Below are positions 25,135 through 37,378 of a stretch of DNA of 64,000 bases, piece after piece (positions within the stretch are counted from its first letter, which is position 1; every line of letters begins with the position of its first letter). The stretch is from Stomorhina lunata (lineage: Eukaryota; Arthropoda; Insecta; Diptera; Rhiniidae), in contig OW121744.1 in NCBI GenBank assembly GCA_933228675.1, forward strand, positions 97,481,526-97,545,525. Reading direction: 5' to 3'. The notes under the pieces were generated by a model, which saw nothing but the letters and a program-made list of their open reading frames with translations, ran no database searches and was not told the origin of the DNA. A program made the translations under genes and the position numbers.

Positions 25135-25262
25135 GTAACAAAATTTGAATAAATTAACATGTCTTTAAAATTTAATGAATCAAAGCCCTCAGTGCTTTAA
25201 AAAGTTCTTGAAATATTCTAGGAATAAGTTCTTATACAATATTTACCACTTAGAAGCCATCC

Positions 25263-25334
25263 TCCCATATGGTCTAGTGGCTAGGATATCTGGCTTTCAC
25301 CCAGAAGGCCCGGGTTCGATTCCCGGTATGGGAA
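25263..25334 (+). tRNA. tRNA-Glu (TTC)
   Basis: A 72-nt cloverleaf begins TCCCATATGGTCTAGTGGCT. The anticodon loop is CTTTCAC with TTC at 25296-25298, the T arm has CGGGTTCGATTCCCG, acceptor TCCCATA pairs with TATGGGA, and A is the discriminator. A T-run follows within a few bases. The long frame through it (25175-25432) is an accident of the RNA genes. Confidence 0.97.
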
Positions 25335-25422
25335 AATTTTTTTCCCGAAATTTTTATTCAAATAAATTTCATTTTTTCATTCGAAACGTACAAGAACGTA
25401 TTATGGCTTTATCATTGATATA

Positions 25423-25494
25423 TCCTCGATAGTATAGTGGTCAGTATCCCCGCCTGTCACGCGGGAGACCGGGGTTCAATTCCCCGTCGGGGAG
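25423..25494 (+). tRNA. tRNA-Asp (GTC)
   Basis: This is the same 72-nt tRNA as at 6566-6637, base for base, on the opposite strand. The anticodon GTC is at 25456-25458. It follows the tRNA-Glu by 88 bp, and TTTTTT near 25503 ends it. Confidence 0.97.
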
Positions 25495-25894
25495 ATAACG
25501 GATTTTTTATTTTAAAAATTCTTTACAAACATTTGTTTTTTTGTAACAAAAGTTTTTCATTTAAATTTTCTTTCGCTGTAATAATTTTAACTGCGTTTCC
25601 TTTGTTTTATTGAAAACAATAAACGGTAGCTACATTTTACTATAATTATTTCACACAATTATTATAGATATTGTACACAAAACGAGTGAGTGACTGCACA
25701 TCATAATAGAAAAAGCAGAAATTCCCAAAAAATGTTCAATGTCAAGAAAAACGAGGATCCAACCAAGACCAAGCTTTCTAAACAAACCTCAGTTTTCCTA
25801 TTTATATAATTCTCATTTGGTTCATGCCTAATTCGAACTTAAATAAAACTTTGAAACTGATTTTTACTAGCAAGACTTACACTATCACAAGATT
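25495..25894. other. spacer, no gene seen
   Basis: This is AT-rich single-copy sequence between the tRNA pair and the 11-bp array. Confidence 0.5.
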
Positions 25895-26785
25895 ATAACT
25901 AGACTATGACTAGACTATGACTAGACTATGACTAGACTATGACTAGACTATGACTAGACTATGACTAGACTATGACTAGACTATGACTAGACTATGACTA
26001 GACTATGACTAGACTATGACTAGACTATGACTAGACTATGACTAGACTATGACTAGACTATGACTAGACTATGACTAGACTATGACTAGACTATGACTAG
26101 ACTATGACTAGACTATGACTAGACTATGACTAGACTATGACTAGACTATGACTAGACTATGACTAGACTATGACTAGACTATGACTAGACTATGACTAGA
26201 CTATGACTAGACTATGACTAGACTATGACTAGACTATGACTAGACTATGACTAGACTATGACTAGACTATGACTAGACTATGACTAGACTATGACTAGAC
26301 TATGACTAGACTATGACTAGACTATGACTAGACTATGACTAGACTATGACTAGACTATGACTAGACTATGACTAGACTATGACTAGACTATGACTAGACT
26401 ATGACTAGACTATGACTAGACTATGACTAGACTATGACTAGACTATGACTAGACTATGACTAGACTATGACTAGACTAAGACTAGACTATGACTAGACTA
26501 AGACTAGACTATGACTAGACTATGACTACGCTACGACTAGACTATGACTAGACCATGACTAGATTATGAATAGACTATGACTAGGCTATGACAAGACTAT
26601 AACTTGACTACGCTATGACTACACTATGACTGGACTTTGACTAGGCTATGACTATACTATGACTAGACTTTGACTAGACTATGATTAGACTACACTATGA
26701 CTGGACTAGACTATAACAAGATTATGACTTGAATAGACTGTAACTTGACTATGTATGACTGTATTATAGCTTGACTTGACTACAA
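25895..26785. repeat. 11-bp tandem array (GACTAGACTAT)
   Basis: About 52 nearly perfect copies run to roughly 26475, then the array decays into variants until 26785. The long run of identical units implies recent amplification. The same word in the opposite orientation appears at 31230-31275 and 34596-34709. Confidence 0.96.
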
Positions 26786-28214
26786 GACTATTGTTAAAGT
26801 CTGATGAATCAGCGTCTAAACTATTTAGTTGAGACTCCCTGCTTTTGTTTCTGCACCTATTTGCCACCAATCAACAGATTTTCTATAGTCTTTCGTGTTG
26901 TTTTTACCTCTTTAATAAATAAAATTCAATGCCACCTTCACTGCCTTTAGCTGTCACTACTCAATTAATCATAAATTTTTTCCTCTGCTGCAATCATCTC
27001 GGCGTTATCTAAGTAACTCTTTTTAGAGATCAATGAATAATATACACAATAACTATAATTTTGTCGAAAAAAAAACAGTAAGAAAAAAAATAACAACTAA
27101 AGGTCAAAGACAACATTTAATGGAAAATATACAATTTATTTAAATTATAATAGGGGTTTGGAGATAAAATGGAACAACATTGAGAAGTGATGAAAGATAG
27201 AGTTATATCAAGATAGCAGATCATAAAATTTTAAAGTTTTTTTCATAAGCAAATATTAAACAAATTGATAAATCTAAGATAAGTTCAAATTAAGTGCACA
27301 ATTAAATTTTTCTGTGTGAACTTACCTTAGGCCAATTATACATACATACTATACAGATCCGACTAGATTTCTAACCAAACACCTTTGTATTTAATACCAC
27401 CGTTAGTTTCTTTATTACCCCATACCTACATGTATATTTTCTCATTAAACCCTTTCCACTTAAAATTTCTTTCCCGAGTAAATATCAAGAATTGATTTTT
27501 AATTTTATTCTCAACAATTATTCCAATCACATACGTTGCCTATAATTGCTTAGTTTTTCCTGGCTTAGAAAAAATATCGAAATTCTTACACATGTCTCTA
27601 GTATTCAGATTTTTTAAATATATGACCAATAAAATTATTCTTGTGATAAATATTTTATTGAGAAATCATGGAAAACTTAAGAACCATTACATTATAATTT
27701 TTTTCTTAAATCAAATTGACATTGCACCACCTGTCAATTATGCACAAGACGTCGATTTTTACCATGAACAAAAGTTTGAAAATTTTGAAAATAAGAAAAA
27801 TAATATATAAAAAAAAAATAAAAAAATTTAAGAAAGAAATAATTAAAATTCTAAAGACGCCTTGGAAAATATGTGCAACAGAAATTAAATGTAAATAAAT
27901 AAATGTATGATGACGCTTCAACGATCATGACAGACCAACATTATGTTGATGGTATGATGATGGTGGTTTGATTAAAGAATTTATGTAAAAAACAAAGAAT
28001 TGTCCATACTTTTTCACTTACAAGCCGCAAGACGTGAGAAAGATTAAAATAAGTGAAAGAGTTAATAAATGTAAATGAATGGTGAGGAGGTGCCCTACAG
28101 CTTATCCAAACCAAGCTAAATTTTAGACATAGTTTGGATACAGCAATAAATTAAAAAATTTCGTTTAAAAATATATATTTTTTTTGTTTAATTTTGTATA
28201 AAATTAAAGAACTT
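26786..28214. other. AT-rich intergenic stretch, no gene seen
   Basis: Overlapping frames on both strands near 27592-27921 are Lys/Phe/Ile-rich products of the base composition, without domain or splice evidence. I see nothing else. Confidence 0.5.
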
Positions 28215-31210
28215 TTAAGAAATTTGCTGTAAAAATAAAAATTTTTTTCTTCAAAAGTACAAAAATTTTGAAAAAATTTCCTATAAAAATAAAATATTTT
28301 AGAAAATATTCCTAAAAAAATAAGAAATTTTTGAAAAATTTCTTAAAAGAATAAGAAAATTTTTTAAAAATTTCTTAAAAAAATAAGAAATTTTTAAAAA
28401 ATTTCTTCAAAAAAATAAGAAATTTTAAAAAAAATTTCCATATAAAAATAACAAGTTTTTGAAGATTTTCCTATAAAAATAAGAAATTTTTGAAAATTTT
28501 CCTACAAAAATTAGAAAAATTTCCTACAAAAATACAAAATTTTTGAAAAATTTCCTATAAAAATAAGATATTTTTGAAAAATTTCCTATAAAAATAAGAA
28601 ATTTTTGAAAAATTTCATATGAAAATAAGAAATTTTTGAAAAATTTCCTATAAAAATAAGAAATTTTTGAAAAATTTCCTATAAAAATAAGAAATTTTTG
28701 AAAAATTTCCTATCAAAATAAGAAATTATTGAAAAATTTCCTATAAAAATAAGAAATTTTGAAAAATTTCCTATAAAAATAAGAAATTTTTGAAAAATTT
28801 CCTATCAAAACAAAAATTTTTGAAAAATTTCCTATAAAAATAAGAAATTTTTGAAAATATTCATATAAAAATAAAAAATTTTAAAAAAATTTCCTGTAAA
28901 AATAATAAATTTTTTAAAACTTCCTATCAAAATAAGAAATTTTTGAAAAATTTCCTATAAAAATAAGAAATTATTGAAAATTTCCTATAAAAATAAGAAA
29001 TTTTGAAAAATTTCCTATCAAAATAAGAAATTTTTGAAAAATTTCCTATAAAAACAAAAATTTTTGAAAAATTTCCTATAAAAATAAGAAATTTTTGAAA
29101 AATTTCATATAAAAATAAAAAATTTTTAAAAAATTTCCTGTAAATATAATATATTTTTTTAAACTTCCTATGAAAATAAGAAATTTTTGAAAAATTTCCT
29201 ATAAAAATAAGAAATTTTTGAAAAATTTCCTATAAAAATAAGAAATTTTTTGAAAAATTTCCTATAAAAATAAGAAATTTTTGAAAAATTTCCTATAAAA
29301 ATTAGAAATTTTTGAAAAATTTCCTATAAAAATAAGAAATTTTTGAAAAATTTCCTATAAAAATAGGAAATTTTTTAAAAATTTCCTATAAAAATAAGAA
29401 ATTTTTGAAAAATTTCCTATAAAAATAAGAAATTTTTGAAAAATTTCCTATAGAAATAAGAAGTTTTTGAAAAATTTCCTATAAAAATAGGAAATTTTTG
29501 AAAAATTTCCTATAAAAATAAGAAATTTTTGAAAAATTTCCTATAAAAATAAGAAATTTTTGAAAATTTTCCTATAGAAATAAGAAGTTTTTGAAAAATT
29601 TCCTATAAAAAAAGGAAATTTTTGAAAAATTTCCTATAAAAAAAGGAAATTTTTGAAAAATTTCCTATAAAAATAAGAAATTTTTGAAAAATTTCCTATA
29701 AAAATAAGAAATTTTTGAAAAATTTCCTATAAAAATAAGAAATTTTTGAAAAATTTCCTATAAAAATAAGAAATTTTTGAAAAATTTCCTACAAAAATAA
29801 GACATTTTTGAAAAATTTCCTATAAAAATAAGACATTTTTGAAAAATTTCCTATAAAAATAAGAAATTTTTGAAAAATTTCCTATAAAAATAAGAAATTT
29901 TTGAAAAATTTCCTATAAAAATAAGACATTTTTGAAAAATTTCCTATAAAAATAAGAAATTTTTGAAAATTTTCCCATAAAAATAAGAAATTTTTGAAAA
30001 ATTTCCTATAAAAATAAGAAATTTTTGAAAAATTTCCTATAAAAATAGGAAATTTTTGAAAAATTTCCTATAAAAATAAGAAATTTTTGAAAAATTTCCT
30101 ATAAAAATAAGAAATTTTTGAAAAATTTCCTATAAAAATAAGAAATTTTTGAAAAATTTCCTATAAAAATAAGAAATTTTTGAAAAATTTTCTATAAAAA
30201 TAAGAAATTTTTGAAAAATTTCCTATAAAAATAAGAAATTTTTGAAAAGTTTTCTATAAAAATAAGAAATTTTTGAAAATTTTCCTATAGAAATAAGAAG
30301 TTTTTGAAAAATTTCCTATAAAAATAGGAAATTTTTGAAAAATTTCCTATAAAAATACGAAATTTTTGAAAAATTTCCTATAAAAATAAGAAATTTTTGA
30401 AAATTTTCCTATAAAAATAAGAAATTTTTGAAAAATTTCCTAAAAAAAATAAGAAATTTTTGAAAAATTTCCTAAAAAAAATAAGAATTTTTTGAAAAAT
30501 TTCCTAAAAAAATAAGAAATTTTTGAAAAATTTCTTATAAATATAAGAAATTTTTGAAAAACTTATTGTAAAAATATGAACTTTTTGAAAAATTTCCTAT
30601 AAAAATAAAATTTAGTTTGAAAAATTTCCCATAAAATTAAGAAAATCTAAAAAAAAATTCTATAAAATTTTTGAAAATTTAAAAAAAAATGAAATTTTTG
30701 AAAAATTTCATATAAAAATTTTGATAAATTTCCTATAATAATAAGAAATTTTTAATAAACTTTCTATAAAAATCAGAAATTTTTGAAATATTTCCTATGA
30801 AAATAAGAAATTTTTGAAAAATTTCCTGCAAAATAAGAAATTTTTGAAAAATATCCAGCAAATTAAGAAATTTTTGAAAAATTTTATATAAAAATAAGAA
30901 ATTTTTAAAAAAATTTTCTATAAAAATAAGAAATTTTTAAAAAAATTTTCTATAAAAATAAGAAATTAAAAAAAATTTCCTATAAAAATAAGAAATTTTT
31001 GAAAATTTTCCTATAAAAATAAGAAATTTTTGAAAATTTTCCAATAAAAATAAGAAATTTTTGAAAATTTTCCTATAAAAATAAGAAATTTTTTAAAAAT
31101 TTCCTATAAAAATAAGACATTTTTGGAAAAATTTCTTATAAAAACAAGAAATTTTTTATAAATTTCCTATAAAAATTAGAAATTTTTGAAAAATTTCTTT
31201 TAAAAAAAAT
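28215..31210. repeat. 31-bp tandem array D2
   Basis: About 95 copies of the same 31-bp unit as at 9364-11003. The centre is highly homogeneous and both edges are decayed, as expected if unequal exchange acts mainly in the middle. Scattered units carry CCTATAGAAATAAGAAGT, which links the unit to the TTTTCTATAGAAAA arrays. Confidence 0.95.
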
Positions 31211-32659
31211 TTCATAATCAGAAATAATTCATAGTCTAGTCATATTCAAGTCATATTCTAGTCGTAGTCCTTTTAAGGTGATTTAAAACTTTACCTTTTA
31301 TTGCAAATTAGTCATGATTTGATTGAGAATTATATGTTATGATTTTAGAATGTAAATGGTGTAAACAAATTCACCTTCTTATGAACCTTTTCTATATGAA
31401 TAACTGGTCAGTTTCGTTGGAACAAAAGAACCGCACACAAAAGAATATGACATGAATACCTTAAACAGTATTTCTGAGGTATTGATGGCCTGACCTGACT
31501 ATTGATGTTTCTAGTATTTATCTTAAATATTGAATCAAATATTTTGATATTAAAATACTGTTGTTTATACGCTATTTCAAACTGCGTTATTTTTTATTTC
31601 TAAACAAAATAAACAATTTTTTTTATAAAGATTTATATTGAAAGAATTTCTGATACATATCATCCATCGATAGTCTAAATGGAAAGCCGTTAAATGCGGC
31701 CAATATATAAATAAAAGAAATTAACTGTTTTCAACAAATAACGCTCAAGATGAGTGTTATTTGTTGAAAATAATAAAAGTAACAACAAAAGAATCATAAA
31801 TAAAATAAAATATTTAAACAATAGACCGAGATGATCAAGACATTATTGAAAACTTATAGAAATTGTATTGGCTGTCGTTTTAAAACAAGTGAAAGTAAAG
31901 TTTTAACTAATAAAATGTTTTAAGAAATTTTATTTATTTGACTTTTAGCAGCATTTCTATTGACCAGAAAAGTTCATCAAGATCAGTTGTAACGATCTTG
32001 CGGGCCTGCAGCAAGCAAGGTGTCGGTCGAGTCTGTCAAAAATAATTTTCTTTTTAAAAAGAAACTTTTCAAAAACAAATTAACTAACAAAAAATCAATT
32101 TGCGAAAATATTGAATTTATATTGAGTAGAGTCTAATATATTTGACATATCAAGATAGCAAGATATTGAAATATAAAATTAAAAAATTATCAACTTTTTT
32201 CAAGAAACTCATAAAAATATATTCAAACATTAAAAAAACACGTTAAACTTAAAGTGCGTTTATATCACCGAAAAAATAATTTGAAGAAACAAGTTTTCCT
32301 CCAAAAGTGTGTAAAATGTTATTGCCTCCGATTTACCTATTCACTGAGTGATGTTCATCCATGTGCAAAACCCACTTCTTTTACGGGTTTCTTAAGCGCC
32401 AGGCCACTGGAGTGTTTTACCGGTGGTTATTAACCTTTTATGTCTGTTAAAGCAATTAGAAAAATACTTGATTTCTTAAGAGTTTGAACGTAGTAAGAAA
32501 TAAATATTATAATACACTTGAGATTTTCTTCAATAAAAAACAAAAAAAAAATGTTGGATAAATTATACAAAAAACTTGGGTAAGTTAAAACAAAGAAAAT
32601 AAGAAATATGTTACTCTTAAGATATTGAAAGGAAAATTTTAAAGGAATTAATTGATTAA
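31211..32659. other. spacer between arrays D2 and D3, no gene
   Basis: The first ~150 bp resemble 35807-35905 (see the duplication finding). A nearly perfect hairpin lies at 31728-31770. The rest is AT-rich single-copy sequence without coding signal. Confidence 0.5.
31728..31770. repeat. short hairpin: 20-bp arms, 3-nt loop
   Basis: The left arm ends CAACAAATAACGCTCA and the right arm begins TGAGTGTTATTTGTTG; the arms pair over 20 bp with one mismatch (G opposite T, a wobble in RNA), around the loop AGA. Confidence 0.85.
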
Positions 32660-34583
32660 GTGAAAAAAAATAAGAATTTTTTTTTAAAAATTCTTATAAA
32701 AATTAAAAGTTTTTGAAAAATTTCCTATAAAAATAAGAAAATTTTGAAAAATTTTTGAAAAATTTCCTATACAAATAACAAATTTTTAAAAAGTTTTCTA
32801 TAAAAATAAGAAATTTTTGAAAAATTTCCTATAAAAATAAGAAATTTTTGAAATATTTCCTATAAAAATAAGAAATTTTTGAAAAATTTCTTATAAAAAT
32901 AAAAAATTTTTTTAAAATTTCCTATAAAAATAAGAAATTTTTAAAAAAATTCCTTTACATTTTTGAAAAATTTCCTGTAAAAATAAGAAATTTTTAAAAA
33001 ATTTCCTATAAAAATAAGAAATTTTTGAAAAATTTCCTATAAAAATAAGAAATTTTTGAAAAATTTCCTATAAAAATAAGAAATTTTTGAAAAATTTCCT
33101 ATAAAAATAAGAAATTTTTGAAAAATTTCCTATAAAAATAAGAAATTTTTGAAAAATTTCCTATAAAAATAAGAAATTTTTGAAAAATTTCCTATAAAAA
33201 CAAGAAATTTTTGAATAATTTTCTATAAAAATAAGAAACTTTTGAAAAATTGTCTATAAAAATAAGAAACTTTTGAAAAGAAAATAAGAAATATGTTACT
33301 CTTAAGATATTGAAAGGAAAATTTTTTATAAAAATAATTTCCTATAAAATTTTTTGAAAAATTTCCTATAAAAATAAGAAATTTTTGAAAAATTTCCTAT
33401 AAAAATAAGAAATTTTTAAAAAATTTCCTATAAAAATAAGAAATTTTAAAAAAATTTCCTATAAAAATAAGAAATTTCTTGAAAATTTCCTATAAAAATA
33501 AGAAAATTTTGAAAAATTTCCTATAAAAATAAGAAATTTTTGAAAAATTTCCTATAAAAATAAGAAATTTTTGAAAAATTTCCTATAAAAATAAGAAATT
33601 TTTGAAAAATTTCCTATAAAAATAAGAAATTTTTGAAAAATTTCCTATAAAAATAAGAAATTTTTGAAAAATTTCCTATAAAAATAAGAAATTTTTGAAA
33701 AATTTCCTATAAAAATAAGAAATTTTTGAAAAATTTCCTATAAAAATAAGAAATTTTTGAAAAATTTCCTATAAAAATAAGAAATTTTTGAAAAATTTCC
33801 TATAAAAATAAGAAATTTTTGAAAAATTTCCTATAAAAATAAGAAATTTTTGAAAAATTTCCTATAAAAATAAGAAATTTTTGAAAAATTTCCTATAAAA
33901 ATAAGAAATTTTTGAAAAATTTCCTATAAAAATAAGACATTTTTGAAAAATTTCCTATAAAAACAAGAAATTTTTGAATAATTTTCTATAAAAATAAGAA
34001 ACTTTTGAAAAATTTTCTATAAAAATAAGAAACTTTTGAAAAGAAAATAAGGAATATGTTACTCTTAAGATATTGAGAGGAAAATTTTAAAGAAATTTAT
34101 TGACTAAGTGTAAAAAAATAAGAATTTTTTTTGAAAAATTTTCTATAAAAATAAGAAATTTTTGAAAAATTTCCTATAAAAATAAGAAATTTCGTGAAAA
34201 TTTCCTATAAAAATAAGAAATTTTTGAAAAATTTCCTATAAAAATAAGAAATTTTTGAAAAATTTCCTATAAAATAAGAAATTTTTGAAAAATTTCCTAT
34301 AAAAATAAGAAATTTTTGAACAATTTCCTATAAAAATAAGAAATTTTTGAAAAATTTCCTATAAAAATAAGAAATTTTTGAAAAGTTTCCTATAAAAATA
34401 TGATTTTTTTGAAAAATTTCCTATAAAAACAAGAAATTTTTTAAAACTTTCCTATAAAAATAAGAATTTTTTGAAAAATTTCCTATAAAAATAAGAAATT
34501 TTTGAAAAATTTGCTATACAAATTTTTGAAAAATTTCCTGTAAAAATAAGAAATTTGTGAAAAATTTCCTATAAAAAAAAGAC
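32660..34583. repeat. 31-bp tandem array D3 with higher-order spacers
   Basis: About 60 copies of the 31-bp unit, with very homogeneous runs. A distinct ~50-bp phrase, ATATGTTACTCTTAAGATAT and neighbours, stands just before the array (ttactc at 32611) and again inside it at 33296 and 34059, giving steps of 685 and 763 bp. Part of the array was therefore duplicated as a large block. Confidence 0.94.
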
Positions 34584-34595
34584 ATATAGACATAT

Positions 34596-34717
34596 TTTAG
34601 TGTGGTTATAGTTTAGTGTTAGTCTAGTTATAGTTTAGTCATAGTCTAGTCATAGTCTATTCATATTCTAGTCATAGTCTAGTCATAGTCTAGCCATAGT
34701 CCAGTCATAGTCAAGTC
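34596..34717. repeat. 11-bp repeat (CATAGTCTAGT), inverted relative to 25.9 kb
   Basis: About ten diverged copies of the complement of GACTAGACTAT follow array D3. The hAT element at 34718 is inserted at the end of this block. Confidence 0.85.
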
Positions 34718-35798
34718 CAGCGTTACCGCTGACAAATTTGAAAAAGTCGCAAAAATAGTCGCTTTTTACAAAAAAGTCACACAAAAAGTCACTTTCAATA
34801 AAAAAAAAGTGGCACACTTTTTTTATAACATTTTTTTTTTTAACAATGAACAAAAGACTATAAAACAATTCATACTTGAAAAGATATTATATATAGGCAA
34901 AAATCAAACAGTTTTAATTCCTATAAAACCGACTTTCAACTCGAATAATTTTTGTACTCTTAAGTGTTCGGAAAATCTAATTACAGATTTGAACTCCTAA
35001 GTCCATAGGTATATTGAACGCAAAATCTTAGTAGCGCAAGTTTGCACTTCTAAGCGTAATTGGCATGCAAATTTTAAAAACGTTAAAAATCGAATGAAGC
35101 ATTTATGGTTTTTTCATATTTCGTCTTCTTTTTTCGTTTCATTTGGACCCAGTCGTTATTTTATGATATAGACATCATACTTGGGGGATGAATTCATTGC
35201 CCTCTAAATTTTAATTTCGTCATTCAAATACTACTTAATGGCTGCCAAAATATAATCACGTTTTCGCCACTTTTAAATTTTTTTCGCATATTTTTCGGCC
35301 CCCTCAATGAATTCCTAAAAAATAAATCAGGATTGGTAGATCTTTCAGTTGCACATCGTTTGATATATATCTAAATTATGTTCTCCATGTTGATATAACA
35401 TACGACAAATATGTATAAAAATTCCAAACTACCTCGTAAACTGAATTTTTGCCATTTAACACCTAAAAGCAAAAGCGCACCAAAAAATAATTTTTTAATT
35501 GTATGAAGATTTTGAAAATCGTGCAAAATATATATTGCTTTTAATGGTTTTAGATAGTAAACTGAGACCAAAATGATGGCATTTATACTTAAGTTACAAT
35601 AATTTTAGGGAATTTTAGTTGAGATATTGAATATGGACTAAAAATAAAAATTTTAAATAATTGTCTAAAAAGGTGTCAAAAGTCTCACAAAACTCGAAAA
35701 AGTGGCAAAAAAGGGCCATGGAAGAAAAGTCGCAGCTTGCGTCGCAGGCCAACTAAAAAGTCCCAAATTGCGACTTTAGTCGCATAGCGGTAACGCTG
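34718..35798. mobile_element. non-autonomous hAT-like element, 1081 bp
   Basis: The terminal inverted repeats begin CAGCGTTACCGCT and end with the complement AGCGGTAACGCTG. The 8-bp direct repeat GTCAAGTC flanks both sides (34710-34717 and 35799-35806). A CAG-N-G end and an 8-bp duplication are the classical hAT signature. The subterminal regions are rich in GTCGC / GCGAC words in both orientations, as in hAT elements where such words bind transposase. The short frames inside (34683-35000, 35371-35571) show no transposase motif, so it could move only with help in trans. Confidence 0.88.
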
Positions 35799-35806
35799 GT
35801 CAAGTC

Positions 35807-37347
35807 GTATATAGTCCTAGTGATTTAAAACGTTGCTTAATTACAAATTAATGATGAACTTATTGAGAATTATATGTTAAGACTTTAGAATATGGTGTAT
35901 ATTTAACGGATTCGAAGTTTTTGGCACTTAAAAGTAAAAAAATATTTTTTTTATAGAAAAATTCAACTTTTTTATTTTTTTTTTTTTTTAATTTATAAAA
36001 AATCGTAGAACTGCATATTTTCCAAATCAAGTAAGTCCAATTTCCTGAAAATCTTTATATAAATGGTGATTTGATTTACAATAAAGTAAATAAAGTAAAA
36101 ATTTCCAAATTTTGTATTTTAGCCATTTCCGTTATTGAACTTTATACGGAAGCTAGGTTCAATTGTAGACCGATTTTCTCTAAATTTTTTAATTTGTTTA
36201 CAGTTTATAATTTTAAAAAATAAATTTTCTTCGATTTTTTACAAAAAATAGTTATTTCTTTAATATTGTAATGTGAGTAATTACAAAACCATTGATCATA
36301 CAAAAGTCTTGTGTTTGAATGTTTTAGTGGAAATTTTGTTCTTTAACCATTATTATATTTTTGAGCACAATTGGATAAGTCGTTTCTAAGATAGGGCAAA
36401 CTTACTTAAACAACCTCTTCAAAAATCCGAAATTTTAGAAAAAATGTTTAAAAAAATAAAAAAACTTCCAATGTTTTTGTACTTAGGGGTCTGCACACAT
36501 AAATAACTAGTTTAACTTGAATGCAATTATATCTTGACCGACTTAAATCACTTGTGTTCTTATATTCTTGTTTCGAAGATTTTCTAAAATCAAACTTTTT
36601 AAAAAATTAAAAAAAAAAATTGTATAGTAAATTTTTTTTATAGAATTTCTGACAATCTGTTATTTTTTAGGTTCACCCACTATTAGGTAAATAGGACTTT
36701 ACCATATGCTAGTTCCTTTTTATTCAGTATTTTCAATTTTCAGAATTTTTGGGTTTAAGAAGAAACATTTCAAATTTTTTTCTTAGAAAATTTTCAAAAA
36801 TCCGTTTACATTTCTAACACAATAATCACTTTTTGAATCAAAATTTAAATATCTAAAAACGTTTTAACTATTTTAAAACACTTCTTCATTTCTATACCCA
36901 TTTCTGGCCATAAATTTCATACTTCAACACCTTTTCCACATGAAATTATACAGCCTTTAAAGCCACCTCTAAAAAACACACCCACATTTTAGTAAATTTT
37001 AGAGTTTATGGTAGACAAAAAAAAGTCATACAAAAGTCAAAGTCAAGATATAAATTTGAAATTAAATAGAAAAATTTTAACACCTTAAAAGAAGAAAAAA
37101 AAAACGAAAATAAAATTTAAAACTTAAGAGTTTTTCAAAGAGTTTCCATTACAGACATAAACTTAAAGTGTCTGTCTGTCTACTAAACATAAACTTGAAA
37201 ATGTCTAATTATCTGCTAATGCTATTATTCAGTGATTTAATGACTGAAAAAAAAAATCTTAAAACATTTGCATAAATTAAATAAATGATATAATTTATGA
37301 AGTGATTTACTAATATTTTGTTCCTTAATATTTCTTTTCAATTTTAG
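35807..37347. other. AT-rich sequence upstream of the first coding mwh exon
   Basis: The first ~100 bp match 31275-31360. The remainder is AT-rich and probably intronic, because the first coding exon begins with a splice acceptor at 37346-37347. No upstream exon could be recognised. Confidence 0.45.
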
Positions 37348-37378
37348 TGAATTTTCATCGATTTCCCATAGTTATCAA

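Noticed and set aside
25175..25432. 85-residue frame through the tRNA pair
   Set aside because: It spans the tRNA-Glu gene and has no protein features.
27592..27921. Three overlapping short frames on both strands
   Set aside because: All are low-complexity translations of AT-rich sequence and contradict each other.
9364..34583. CRISPR-like appearance of regular ~31-bp repeats
   Set aside because: The repeats are head-to-tail with no unique spacers, and the DNA is plainly from an insect; these are satellites.
34683..35571. Frames overlapping the hAT element
   Set aside because: None contains hAT transposase motifs such as the dimerisation domain; one runs across the element border.
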